From the NCBI GenBank assembly GCA_046076045.1, contig JBJTRI010000097.1, forward strand, positions 1 through 13,616: a stretch of 13,616 bases of DNA, in the 5' to 3' direction. The stretch comes from JAIOPA01 sp046076045. Lineage in GTDB: Bacteria > Eisenbacteria > RBG-16-71-46. A program made the position numbers and the translations under genes. This document shows, in pieces, positions 1 through 7,057 of this stretch. The stretch's first letter is position 1, and each line of letters begins with the position of its first letter. The notes beneath the pieces were generated by a model. That model was not told the DNA's origin. It searched no databases and saw only the letters and a program-made list of their open reading frames with translations.

Positions 1-486
1 CCGCTCGACCTGGCGCTCGAGGGCGATGGCTTCCTCGTCGTCTCGACGCCGCAGGGTGAGCGCCTCACGCGCGGCGGTTCGCTGCAGCTCGATCCCGAGG
101 GCCGGCTCACCGACTCGCACGGCGCGCCGGTGCTGGGTGAGAAGGGGGCCATCCACGCCGCGGGCGGCACGCTCGAGGTGCACGGGGACGGTTCGGTGCT
201 GGTGGACGGCGCGCTCGTCGCGCGCTTGCGAATGGTGAGCGTGCCGGGGCAGCAGGTCCGCAAGGAGGGAGCCGGTCGCTTCTCGCCGCTCGTGCCCGCC
301 GCGCCCGCCGCCGACGGCGCGTTGCGCGTGCGGCAGGGTGCGGTCGAGGAGCCGAACGTGGACCCGCTCACCGGCATGGTGGACCTGGTCGCGATCCAGC
401 GCGCCTACGCCGCCAACCTCGATGCGCTGCGCGCCATGGACGGGGTGCTCGGCACGGTCGTCAACCAGGTCGGACGCGTCGAGTGA
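1..486 (+). CDS. flgF: Flagellar proximal rod protein FlgF, C-terminal part (5' end outside window)
   Basis: Frame 1 is open from the first base and gives about 161 residues ending at TGA 484-486. The visible part has the FlgF/FlgG/FlgE core: it opens with PLDLALEGDGFLVV, followed by LTRGGSLQLDPEGRL. It ends with the conserved rod/hook C-terminal helix (NVDPLTGMVDLVAIQRAYAAN). Members of this family polymerise as part of the axial rod that crosses the periplasm. The next gene is an unmistakable flgG, and flgF directly before flgG is the usual arrangement, so FlgF is preferred over a second FlgG-like protein. The N-terminal helix and start lie upstream of the window, so full length cannot be judged. 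The in-frame ATG at 130 is internal to the domain and is not the real start. Confidence 0.85.
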   Translation, partial: PLDLALEGDGFLVVSTPQGERLTRGGSLQLDPEGRLTDSHGAPVLGEKGAIHAAGGTLEVHGDGSVLVDGALVARLRMVSVPGQQVRKEGAGRFSPLVPAAPAADGALRVRQGAVEEPNVDPLTGMVDLVAIQRAYAANLDALRAMDGVLGTVVNQVGRVE

Positions 487-535
487 CGCACGGACCGCAC
501 GCCGCCCGCGGGTGGCGACGGAAGGGGAGCCCACG

Positions 536-1324
536 ATGAACTCCAGTCTCAGGACCTCCGCGAGCGGCATGATGGCGCAGCAGCGGATGATCGACGTGAT
601 CGCCAACAACCTGGCGAACGTCAACACCACCGGCTTCAAGCGCAGCCGCGTGAGCTTCGAGGACGTGCTCTACGAGACCGTCCGCGAGGCGCGCGTCGCC
701 GACGCGCAGAGCAAGGAGACGCTCGCGCCGGTGCAGATCGGCAAGGGCGTGCGCATCTCCGCCGTGCTGCGCCTGCACGCGCAGGGCTCGCCCGAGACCA
801 CGAACCGCCCGCTCGACATGTCGGTCGAGGGCGAGGGCCTGTTCCAGGTCCAGCGTCCCGACGGCACGGTCGCCTACACGCGCGACGGCAGCTTCACGCT
901 CGACGCCTCGGGTGCGCTCGTCACCACGGGCGGCTACGCGGTCATGCCCGGCCTCACGCTGCCGCCCGATGCGAGCGACGTCGCGGTCGCGCCGAACGGC
1001 GTGGTGAGCGCGCGCCTGCCCGGCGAGTCCACGCCGACCGAGGTCGGCCGCATCGAGCTCGCGCGCTTCCTCAACCCGGCGGGGCTCATGGCCATCGGGG
1101 AGAACCAGTACGTCGCCACGGATGCCTCGGGCGAGCCGGTCACCGGGCTCGCGGGCGAGGACGGCTTCGGGCGCCTGCTGCAGGGCACGCTCGAGTCCAG
1201 CAACGTCGAGATGGTGCAGGAGATGACCGACATGATCGCCGCGCAGCGAGCGTACGAGATCAACGCCAAGGCGGTGCGCGCCGCCGAGGAGATGATGCAG
1301 CAGAGCAATGATCTCCTGCGTTGA
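536..1324 (+). CDS. flgG: Flagellar distal rod protein FlgG
   Basis: A 262-residue protein, the usual FlgG length. The N-terminus (MNSSLRTSASGMMAQQ, then MIDVIANNLANVNTTGFKRS) is the rod/hook signature helix and ANNLAN motif. Residues about 50-78 carry the FlgG-type segment leading to QIGKGVRI. A central NRPLDMSVEGEGLFQVQ core follows, and the C-terminus has LESSNVEMVQEMTDMIAAQRAYE. FlgG forms the distal rod, exported by the flagellar type III apparatus, through the P- and L-rings. The start at 536 is set by an AAGGGGAG ribosome binding site at 522-529 with a 6-base spacer; in-frame sequence further upstream belongs to the flgF shadow. The 49-base gap after flgF shows no promoter I can recognise. 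Its last 17 bases overlap the start of flgA. Confidence 0.97.
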   Translation: MNSSLRTSASGMMAQQRMIDVIANNLANVNTTGFKRSRVSFEDVLYETVREARVADAQSKETLAPVQIGKGVRISAVLRLHAQGSPETTNRPLDMSVEGEGLFQVQRPDGTVAYTRDGSFTLDASGALVTTGGYAVMPGLTLPPDASDVAVAPNGVVSARLPGESTPTEVGRIELARFLNPAGLMAIGENQYVATDASGEPVTGLAGEDGFGRLLQGTLESSNVEMVQEMTDMIAAQRAYEINAKAVRAAEEMMQQSNDLLR

Positions 1325-1967
1325 GCTCCTGATCGCCGGCGTGCTCGCCGTGCCCGTGCCCGCGCCCCTCGAGGCGCAGGTGCGGGGCGGGCTCGCCGCG
1401 CGCTGGGGGGTCGAGGCCACGCGCCTCGAACTCGCCTGGGGCGCGGGGGCGTCGGACCTGTCCGAGGCAGGCACGGTCACGATCGAGGGCGCGGGGCGCG
1501 AGGGTTGGGTGGTGCTCGCGATCGAGCGGCCCGGACATCCGACGCAGGTGGCGCGCGTGCGCGCCGGCGTGCGGCGGACCGAGCCGGTCGCGGCCCGCGA
1601 CCTCGCCGCGGGCGCGAGCCTCGCGGCCGGGGACATCGCGTGGCAGGAGCGCACGGTGTGGGGCGCGCCGCGCCTCGAGCGTGCGACGCCGGGGGCGGTC
1701 GCGACCGGCTGGCGTGTACGCCGTCCGCTCGCCGCCGGTGAACCTCTCGCGTGGCCGGCGGTCGCACCTCCGCTCGCCGTGCAGGCGGGCGCACCGGTGA
1801 CGCTGGTGTGGCGCGAGGGTGGCGTGGAGGTGTCGCGTCCCGGCATCGCCGTGAATGGCGCGGTCGAGGGCGGTTGGGTGCAGGTGCGCGTGGACGGCCG
1901 GGCCGGACGGCTCGTGGGTCGTGCGACGCGCGCGGGCGAGGTGAGCCTCGCAGGGGGGATGCGATGA
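1308..1967 (+). CDS. flgA: P-ring assembly chaperone FlgA (SAF domain)
   Basis: A 219-residue protein. Residues 1 to about 23 look like a secretion signal (short hydrophobic run LLIAGVLAVPVPAP, then LEA before Q). The C-terminal half has the SAF/FlgA pattern: VAARDLAAGASLAAGDI, then RVRRPLAAGEPL, AGAPVTLVWREGGVEVS and a final GRLVGRATRAGEV. FlgA is a periplasmic chaperone needed to assemble FlgI into the P-ring, which matches its position two genes before flgI. The chosen ATG overlaps flgG by 17 bases and lacks a tight Shine-Dalgarno sequence, so translation is probably coupled to flgG. A downstream GTG at 1341 would truncate the signal peptide and is less likely. N-terminal sequence conservation is low, as usual for this family. 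Confidence 0.85.
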   Translation: MISCVELLIAGVLAVPVPAPLEAQVRGGLAARWGVEATRLELAWGAGASDLSEAGTVTIEGAGREGWVVLAIERPGHPTQVARVRAGVRRTEPVAARDLAAGASLAAGDIAWQERTVWGAPRLERATPGAVATGWRVRRPLAAGEPLAWPAVAPPLAVQAGAPVTLVWREGGVEVSRPGIAVNGAVEGGWVQVRVDGRAGRLVGRATRAGEVSLAGGMR

Positions 1968-2614
1968 TGACCCGAGTCCGGATGCGCACGGGGTGGCGCG
2001 CGATCGTGTGGGCCCTGTTCGCGATCGTCGCGGGCGTGACGGCCGCGCGGGCGCAGACCGACACGACCGCCGCGGTCGCGGACAGCGCCGCGACGCCGCC
2101 GGTGGCGGTGCGGCCCGCGCCGCCGCGCGCGAGCTGGTTGTCCGACCGCATGCCGCTCGCCCCCGGCGACCTCATCACCGTGGTGGTGGACGAGCAGACC
2201 GCGGCGCGCGAGCGCGTCTCGCGCGTCTCCGACGGCAACCGCTCCATGAGCAACCGGCTCCGACTCGACACGCCCACGAGCACGCAGGGCGCGAGCTTCC
2301 AGGCCGGCAGCCTCACCAACTCGCGCGACGTCGGCGAGGCCGGACGCTCGGGCGACCTGACCGCGGTGCTCACCGTGCGCGTGGTCGAGGTCGAGCCCGG
2401 CGGTGCGCTCCGCATCCGCGGCTCGCGCCGCGTCTCGGTGGACGGTCGCCTGCAGACCATCGACCTCGAGGGCTGGGTGCGCGGCGAGGACGTGGACGGT
2501 TCGAACCGCGTGCTGTCGTCGCGCATCGCCGACGCGGTCATCACCTACAAGGGCGGCAAGATCGGCCCGCGGCAGGGGATCCTGGGCAAGGTGCTCGGGA
2601 TGCTGTGGCCGTGA
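1964..2614 (+). CDS. flgH: Flagellar L-ring protein FlgH (no lipobox cysteine)
   Basis: A 216-residue protein. Residues 1-30 form a signal peptide (basic start, hydrophobic ALFAIVAGVTA, then ARA before Q). The mature part has the FlgH core: SWLSDRMPLAPGDLITVVVDE, a Ser/Thr-rich middle, SGDLTAVLTVRVVEVEPGGALRIRGSRRV, LQTIDLEGWVR, then SSRIADAVITYKGGKIG and a short hydrophobic end. FlgH forms the outer-membrane L-ring around the rod. Well-studied FlgH proteins are lipoproteins, but this one has no cysteine at all, so it should be cut by signal peptidase I and not lipidated. ATG 1964 overlaps the flgA stop as ATGA; ATG 1967 in the same frame is an equally possible start. It sits between flgA and flgI, the standard ring cluster. 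Confidence 0.93.
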   Translation: MMTRVRMRTGWRAIVWALFAIVAGVTAARAQTDTTAAVADSAATPPVAVRPAPPRASWLSDRMPLAPGDLITVVVDEQTAARERVSRVSDGNRSMSNRLRLDTPTSTQGASFQAGSLTNSRDVGEAGRSGDLTAVLTVRVVEVEPGGALRIRGSRRVSVDGRLQTIDLEGWVRGEDVDGSNRVLSSRIADAVITYKGGKIGPRQGILGKVLGMLWP

Positions 2615-2634
2615 GCGCGCGCCGCGGAGGTCCC

Positions 2635-3663
2635 ATGCGTCTCCCGAACCCTCTCGTGATCGCCGCGTTCGCGTGGCTCGCGTCACTCGCGAGTGTGGCG
2701 CAGGCCGCGCCGGCGCGCGTCAGCGACCTCACGCGTCATGCCGGTGACGTGCCGGTGCGCATCGTCGGCTACGGGCTCGTGACCGGGCTCGACGGCACCG
2801 GGGATCGCAGCTTCGGGCGCGCCTCGGCGGGCTCGCCGAGCGTGCGCTCGGTCGCGAACCTGCTCCGCCGCTTCCAGATCGAGGTCCCCACCGACCAGTT
2901 GCGCCTGCGCGCCGTGGCCGCCGTGGTCGTGACCGCCGAGGTCTCGCCGTGGCTGCGCCCGGGCGGGAGGTTCGACGTCCAGGTGAGTGCCATCGGCGAC
3001 GCCACCTCGCTCAACGGCGGCACGCTGTGGATCACGCCGCTCGTGACCGACCCCGGGCAGCCGCCGATCGCGACCGCCCAGGGCGTGCTGCAGGTGAGCG
3101 ACGGCCGCGACGGTGGCATCGCCTCGTCACGCGCCAATCGTGGACTCGTCGCGCAGGGCGGCGTGCTCGAGGTCGAGCAGGCGCGCCCGATGACCGAGCC
3201 GCGGCTGCTGCTGCGCGACCCCGACCTGCGGACCGCCAGCCTGGTGGCCGGGGCGGTGGACGCCGCCTTCGGCGCCGGCACCGCGACGCTCGAGGATGCG
3301 GGTGCGATCGCGCTCAAGGTGCCCGCCGGGCGGCCGGCCGCGCTCTGGATGGCCGCGGTGGACACGGTGCTCGTCGCCGCACCCGAGCCGACGCGCGTCG
3401 TGATCGACGCCCGCGACGGCACCGTGGTCGCCGGTGGCGACCTGCGCGTCTCGTCCGCGGTCGTGAGCCGTGGTGGCGTGACGCTGCGCATCGGCGGCGA
3501 ACCGTCGCCGGTCGCCGGTCTCGTGAGCGTGCCCGCCGACGCGTCCGTGCAGCAGGTCGCGGCCGGGCTGCACGCCGCGGGGGCGCGCGGTGCCGACATC
3601 GCGGCGGTGTTCGAGGCGCTGCGTGCCGCGGGCTCGCTGCGAGCCGAGGTGGTGGTCCGATGA
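2635..3663 (+). CDS. flgI: Flagellar P-ring protein FlgI
   Basis: A 342-residue protein. A clear signal peptide covers residues 1 to about 24 (hydrophobic VIAAFAWLASLASVA, then QA before APARV). The mature protein begins with RVSDLTRHAGDVPVRIVGYGLV and TGLDGTGDRS, the hallmark FlgI N-terminus. It continues with SVANLLRRFQIEVP, VTAEVSPWLRPGGRFDVQVSAIGDA, a SLNGGTLWITPL segment, and a C-terminal part containing RVVIDARDGTVVAGGDLRVS. FlgI builds the P-ring in the peptidoglycan layer and depends on FlgA. GGAGG at 2626-2630 lies 4 bases before ATG 2635, 20 bases after the flgH stop. Its TGA overlaps the flgJ start as ATGA. Length is slightly below the Salmonella protein, within the family range. 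Confidence 0.97.
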   Translation: MRLPNPLVIAAFAWLASLASVAQAAPARVSDLTRHAGDVPVRIVGYGLVTGLDGTGDRSFGRASAGSPSVRSVANLLRRFQIEVPTDQLRLRAVAAVVVTAEVSPWLRPGGRFDVQVSAIGDATSLNGGTLWITPLVTDPGQPPIATAQGVLQVSDGRDGGIASSRANRGLVAQGGVLEVEQARPMTEPRLLLRDPDLRTASLVAGAVDAAFGAGTATLEDAGAIALKVPAGRPAALWMAAVDTVLVAAPEPTRVVIDARDGTVVAGGDLRVSSAVVSRGGVTLRIGGEPSPVAGLVSVPADASVQQVAAGLHAAGARGADIAAVFEALRAAGSLRAEVVVR

Positions 3664-3965
3664 CGCCCGACGCGCTCCGCCCCAACCGCGAGGTCGCCGC
3701 CGACCCGCACGTTCAGCTCCGCCGCACGGCGCACGCGATGGAGTCCATGTTCCTCGACCAGATGTTCCAGGCCATGCGCGCGAGCGTGCCCTCCTCGGGG
3801 GGGCAGGACGACCCCGCGCGCGAGCTGTTCACCGGCCTGCTCGACCAGCAGATCGCCGGCCTCACCGCGGGACGCGACCCGCAGGGGCTCGGCGAAGCGC
3901 TCTACCGCCAGTTGGTTCGTCGGCTCGACGCCGCCGCGCCGCCCACCACCGAGAAAGGGAAGTGA
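3660..3965 (+). CDS. flgJ: Rod-binding protein FlgJ, single-domain form
   Basis: A 101-residue protein carrying only the rod-binding domain: AAHAMESMFLDQMFQAMR-like core (seen as TAHAMESMFLDQMFQAMR), then DPARELFTGLLDQQIA and a C-terminal GLGEALYRQL. This domain acts as the rod cap or scaffold in the periplasm. Enterobacterial FlgJ adds a C-terminal peptidoglycan hydrolase of about 150 residues, which is absent here, as in many deltaproteobacteria, alphaproteobacteria and spirochaetes. A separate lytic enzyme would therefore be needed to open the wall, and none is seen in the window. ATG 3660 overlaps the flgI stop (ATGA), indicating translational coupling. The 3' end is followed after only two bases by the flgN start. 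Confidence 0.9.
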   Translation: MTPDALRPNREVAADPHVQLRRTAHAMESMFLDQMFQAMRASVPSSGGQDDPARELFTGLLDQQIAGLTAGRDPQGLGEALYRQLVRRLDAAAPPTTEKGK

Positions 3966-3967
3966 CC

Positions 3968-4477
3968 ATGGCCATCGGCATCGTGTCGGCCCCGCGCCCC
4001 GCAGGGACGTCCGCCTTCGCAGGACTCGTCGAGGTGATGGATCAGGAGGCGCACGGCCTGCTGGAGTTCTCGGGCGTGCTGGCTGCGCAGCGTGGCGCGG
4101 TCTCGCAGGGCGACCGCCCCGCGCTCGACGCCACCACCGAGGACATCGATCGCCTCATGTTGCGTCTCACCAAGTTGCGCGAGCAGCGCCAGTCCATGGT
4201 GGACCGGCTCGCGGGCGGGACCGGGGCGTCGCTCGCCGAGCTGTTCTCGGGCTTCGGCGTCATCGTGCCCGACGCGCTGCGGCAGGCGCACATCCGCCTG
4301 CGCCATGCGGCCGAGGAGGCCGCGCGCGCCTCGCGCGTGAACAGCGTCGTGATCCGCCGCGTGCTCGAGTCCGAGCGTGCGTTCCTGCAGTCCATGTTCT
4401 CCGACGGTCCCCGCGTGGGCTATCCGGGCGAGACGCGCTCGGCGCCGGCGGGGATCGTGCTCGATCGGCAGGGGTGA
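3968..4477 (+). CDS. flgN: Probable flagellar export chaperone FlgN
   Basis: A 169-residue, mostly helical protein with heptad-like segments: residues about 20-45 (LVEVMDQEAHGLLEFSGVL), 55-85 (a Thr/Glu/Asp-rich helix leading to LMLRLTKLREQRQSMVDRL) and 100-140 (DALRQAHIRLRHAAEEA then NSVVIRRVLESERAFLQ). This three-helix layout, the ETLxxLLxxE-like start and the NSxVIxRxLxxxRxxL-like third helix match FlgN, the cytosolic chaperone that holds FlgK and FlgL before export. The position directly before flgK supports this strongly. It has no signal peptide or membrane segment. The gene begins two bases after the flgJ stop and ends three bases before flgK. The C-terminal 25 residues (Gly/Pro/Arg-rich) look disordered. 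FlgN is poorly conserved in sequence, hence the moderate confidence. Confidence 0.78.
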   Translation: MAIGIVSAPRPAGTSAFAGLVEVMDQEAHGLLEFSGVLAAQRGAVSQGDRPALDATTEDIDRLMLRLTKLREQRQSMVDRLAGGTGASLAELFSGFGVIVPDALRQAHIRLRHAAEEAARASRVNSVVIRRVLESERAFLQSMFSDGPRVGYPGETRSAPAGIVLDRQG

Positions 4478-4480
4478 GCC

Positions 4481-5836
4481 ATGTCGCTCTCGAGCCTGCT
4501 CAGCATCGCCCGCAGTGCGCTGCTCACCCAGCGGCGCGCGATGGAGGTCACGGCGAACAACGTGGCCAACGCGCAAACCCCGGGCTATAGCCGCCAGAGA
4601 TTGGAGCTGCGCGCGCAGGACCCGTTGCGCTCGCCCGAGGGCTACATCGGGCGCGGCGTGACGAGCGGCACGGTTCAGCGGGCGCGCGACCTGTTCTACG
4701 ACGGTGCGTTCCGGCGCGAGGCGGGCCTGTTCTCGCAGTCCTCGACGCTCGAGTACGGGCTGCGTCAGATCGAGGACTCCATCGGGGAGCCCTCCGACAC
4801 GGGCATCTCGGCCGCGCTCGACCGCTTCTTCCACGCGTTCTCCGACCTCTCGAACGACCCCGCGAGTCCGGCAGCGCGCGACCTCGTGTGCCAGGCCGGT
4901 GCGCGGCTCGCCTCGCAGCTCAACCATCTCGACAGTCGGCTCGCGACCGCCACCACCGACACCCGCTCGCGCCTCGAGGCCGAGACCGGGCAGGTCAACC
5001 AGCTGCTGCGGCAGATCGCCGACCTCAACCAGGACATCCTGTCCTCGGGCGGGGCCGGGGCGGCGGACCTCATGGATCGTCGCGACCTCGCGATCGACCA
5101 GCTCGCCACGCTCGTCTCGGTGCGCGTCGTGAAGCACGACGACGGCACGGTCACCGTGGTGGGTGAGGAGGCCAACCTGGTGGACCGCGTGATGGCCGCG
5201 CAGGTCCACCTCGACGGCAACTCGCCCGACCTGCGGCTCGTGGACGCGGGGGGCTCGTCGCTCGGTCGCGTCGGTGGCAGCATCGGGGCCGGACTGGAGA
5301 TGCTCAACACGCGCATCCCGGCGGTGCGCGGGCAACTCGACCAGCTCGCGGCCGCACTCGTGAGCGAGGTGAACACCATCCACCGCAGCGGCTACACCGC
5401 CGCGGGGGCGACCAACACCGACTTCTTCGACCCCACGCGCACGACCGCGGCCGGCATCCAGCTCACCTCCGCGCTCCGGGCCTCGAGCATGGCGGTGGCC
5501 GCCAGCGGCTCCAACCTGAGCGGCGACGGCGCGATCGCGCTGCGGCTCGCGCAGCTCGGGGACACCGCACTCGCGGGGCTCGGGCAGCGTTCGTTCCGCG
5601 ACTTCTTCGCGGGCGTGACCTCGAGTGTGGGGCTCGCCGTGAGTGGCGCGAGCAGCGACGCCGAGGTCCAGCAGGCGCTCATGGACCAGGCCGACCTGCA
5701 ACGCGCCGCGGTGAGCGGCGTCTCGGTGGACGAGGAGATGGTGAGCCTCATGGCCCAGCAGCAGGCGTACGGAGCGGCCGCCAAGATCATCACCATGGCC
5801 GACGAGATGATGCGCACGCTGCTCCAGACGCTCTGA
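4481..5836 (+). CDS. flgK: Hook-filament junction protein FlgK (HAP1)
   Basis: A 451-residue protein. The N-terminus (SLSSLLSIARSALLTQRRAMEV, TANNVANAQTPGYSRQRLEL) is the FlgK signature. It is followed by YIGRGVTSGTVQRARDLFYD, FRREAG, then SDTGISAALDRFFHAFSDLSNDPAS and the VRQINQLLRQIADLNQ-like helix. The C-terminus is VDEEMVSLMAQQQAYGAAAKIITMADEMMRTLL, the conserved D0 helix. FlgK is secreted through the filament channel and forms the first ring between hook and filament. It is about 100 residues shorter than the enterobacterial protein, most likely through a smaller exposed domain. It is the last gene of the plus-strand operon and ends at a hairpin. Its usual partner flgL is not next to it but about 5.2 kb away under a separate promoter. 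Confidence 0.96.
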   Translation: MSLSSLLSIARSALLTQRRAMEVTANNVANAQTPGYSRQRLELRAQDPLRSPEGYIGRGVTSGTVQRARDLFYDGAFRREAGLFSQSSTLEYGLRQIEDSIGEPSDTGISAALDRFFHAFSDLSNDPASPAARDLVCQAGARLASQLNHLDSRLATATTDTRSRLEAETGQVNQLLRQIADLNQDILSSGGAGAADLMDRRDLAIDQLATLVSVRVVKHDDGTVTVVGEEANLVDRVMAAQVHLDGNSPDLRLVDAGGSSLGRVGGSIGAGLEMLNTRIPAVRGQLDQLAAALVSEVNTIHRSGYTAAGATNTDFFDPTRTTAAGIQLTSALRASSMAVAASGSNLSGDGAIALRLAQLGDTALAGLGQRSFRDFFAGVTSSVGLAVSGASSDAEVQQALMDQADLQRAAVSGVSVDEEMVSLMAQQQAYGAAAKIITMADEMMRTLLQTL

Positions 5837-5850
5837 CGCTGGTCACGCCG

Positions 5851-5882
5851 ACGGCCCCGGGGCGCGTGCGTCCCGGGGCCGT
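5851..5882. terminator. Bidirectional hairpin terminator between flgK and the degenerate HD-GYP gene
   Basis: A perfect 11-bp inverted repeat: ACGGCCCCGGG at 5851-5861 pairs with CCCGGGGCCGT at 5872-5882 across a 10-base loop. It lies 14 bases after the flgK stop and 20 bases before the stop of the convergent minus-strand gene at 5903, so it can serve both units. There is no T-tract, as is common in GC-rich genomes. Confidence 0.75.
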
Positions 5883-5902
5883 TCGTGTGCTGCGGCGCGG
5901 GT

Positions 5903-7057
5903 TCAGTCGCCGGCCGGCTTGCGCTGGATCGCGACGCCCCGGTACATGGGCTCCTGCGCGTGGCGGCGCTGGATCACGTCGAGTGCGGCGTGCGACAGCG
6001 TGGTGCCGCGCGACAGCAGCTTGATGCCGCTGTCGGTGTAGAGGTCCTCGGCCAGCATCATGCCGACGTTCAGTTCGGGCACCGGCAGGTACAGTCGCAG
6101 CGCGGCCGACGACGGCGAGCCCGAGGTCTCGACGATGGCCCGCAGGTGCACGATGACGAGCGGGTCGTAGAGCGTGCTCGTGAGCTCCGACATGCGCTCG
6201 AGGATCTCGCCCGCGGCCGGTGCACCGGGCGTGGTGCGCGCGACCAGGTAGTCGTGGACCGCGCGCAGGATGCGCGAGCGCATGGGGATCTGGCCGCTCA
6301 ACAGGTGCGACGGCGAGCCGGTGCCGTCCCAGTTCTCGTGCATCGCCATGAGCAGCTCGACCGCTTGCGCGAGTTCGGGGAACGGTTCGAGCAGCGACGC
6401 CGTGGCCTGCGTGACCGACCACTCCCATGCCGGGTCGCCCGGCGTGCCCGGCTGGTCGCCCGGGATGGCCAGTCGGCCCACACCGCGCAGACGCGCGGCC
6501 AGGTTGAGCCCGGGCAGCATGTCGTCGGGGATGCTGAAGCGCTCGGCCACCTGCAGCGACAGCTCGGCGAGCTGCGCCGAGCGTTCGGTCGAGCCGGGAT
6601 GGCGGCGGTCGAGCATGTTGAGGAGCAATCCGGTGATGCGCAGCACCTGCGCCGAGGTGGACTCGCGCAGTCGCATGACCTCGCGACCGGCATCCTGCGC
6701 TTCGCGGCACGCACGCCCGAGCAGCAGCACCAACCGCAGCGGTTCGGCCATCGCCGCGTCGGGCGTGCCGTGCACGAGCAGGTCGAAGAGTTCGGGGTGG
6801 GTGGGCGGGGTGTCGCCTTCGAGTCCGACCACCGCGCAGGCGTGGCGCTCGCGCGCGAGTGCGCGCTCGAGTGCCGAGCCGAGCCCGTGCGCGGGCAGCA
6901 CGACCGCGTCGGGGCGCTCCTGCTCGAACCGCACGGTCAGGCCCTCGGGCGTGGGCGAGGTCACCACCCGTCCGCCCAGCGCCTCGAGCACGGCCTGCAG
7001 GGGCGCGACGACCGGTCGCGGACCGCACACCAGCACGGTGCCCCGGGCGAGCGTCAT
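5903..7057 (-). CDS. Degenerate receiver-like plus degenerate HD-GYP signalling protein
   Basis: A 384-residue protein in three parts. Residues about 6-115 resemble a CheY-like fold (VLVCGPRPVVAPLQAVLEALG, then RPDAVVLP), but the phosphoacceptor position is Pro55 and the acidic pair is missing. Residues about 130-285 resemble an HD-GYP domain: helix TERSAQLAELSLQVAERF, then NLAARLRGVGRLAIPG with Arg191-Gly192 where the HD pair belongs, then MHENWDGTGSP (239-249) with GSP instead of GYP and only the second His of the HH pair. Residues about 318-370 (PELNVGMMLAEDLYTDSG and LLSRGTTLS) match the small module often attached to such proteins. Intact HD-GYP enzymes degrade cyclic di-GMP; with most metal ligands lost this one is probably a non-catalytic binding or scaffold protein. 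ATG 7057 overlaps the motB stop as ATGA, so it belongs to the motAB operon and may tune motor function. Confidence 0.72.
   Translation of the reverse strand: MTLARGTVLVCGPRPVVAPLQAVLEALGGRVVTSPTPEGLTVRFEQERPDAVVLPAHGLGSALERALARERHACAVVGLEGDTPPTHPELFDLLVHGTPDAAMAEPLRLVLLLGRACREAQDAGREVMRLRESTSAQVLRITGLLLNMLDRRHPGSTERSAQLAELSLQVAERFSIPDDMLPGLNLAARLRGVGRLAIPGDQPGTPGDPAWEWSVTQATASLLEPFPELAQAVELLMAMHENWDGTGSPSHLLSGQIPMRSRILRAVHDYLVARTTPGAPAAGEILERMSELTSTLYDPLVIVHLRAIVETSGSPSSAALRLYLPVPELNVGMMLAEDLYTDSGIKLLSRGTTLSHAALDVIQRRHAQEPMYRGVAIQRKPAGD

Noticed and set aside
461..2686. 741-codon open frame on the minus strand opposite flgG-flgA-flgH
   Set aside because: It is Arg/Ala/His-rich low-complexity sequence, runs antisense to three clear flagellar genes, and reflects the lack of AT-rich stop codons in GC-rich DNA.
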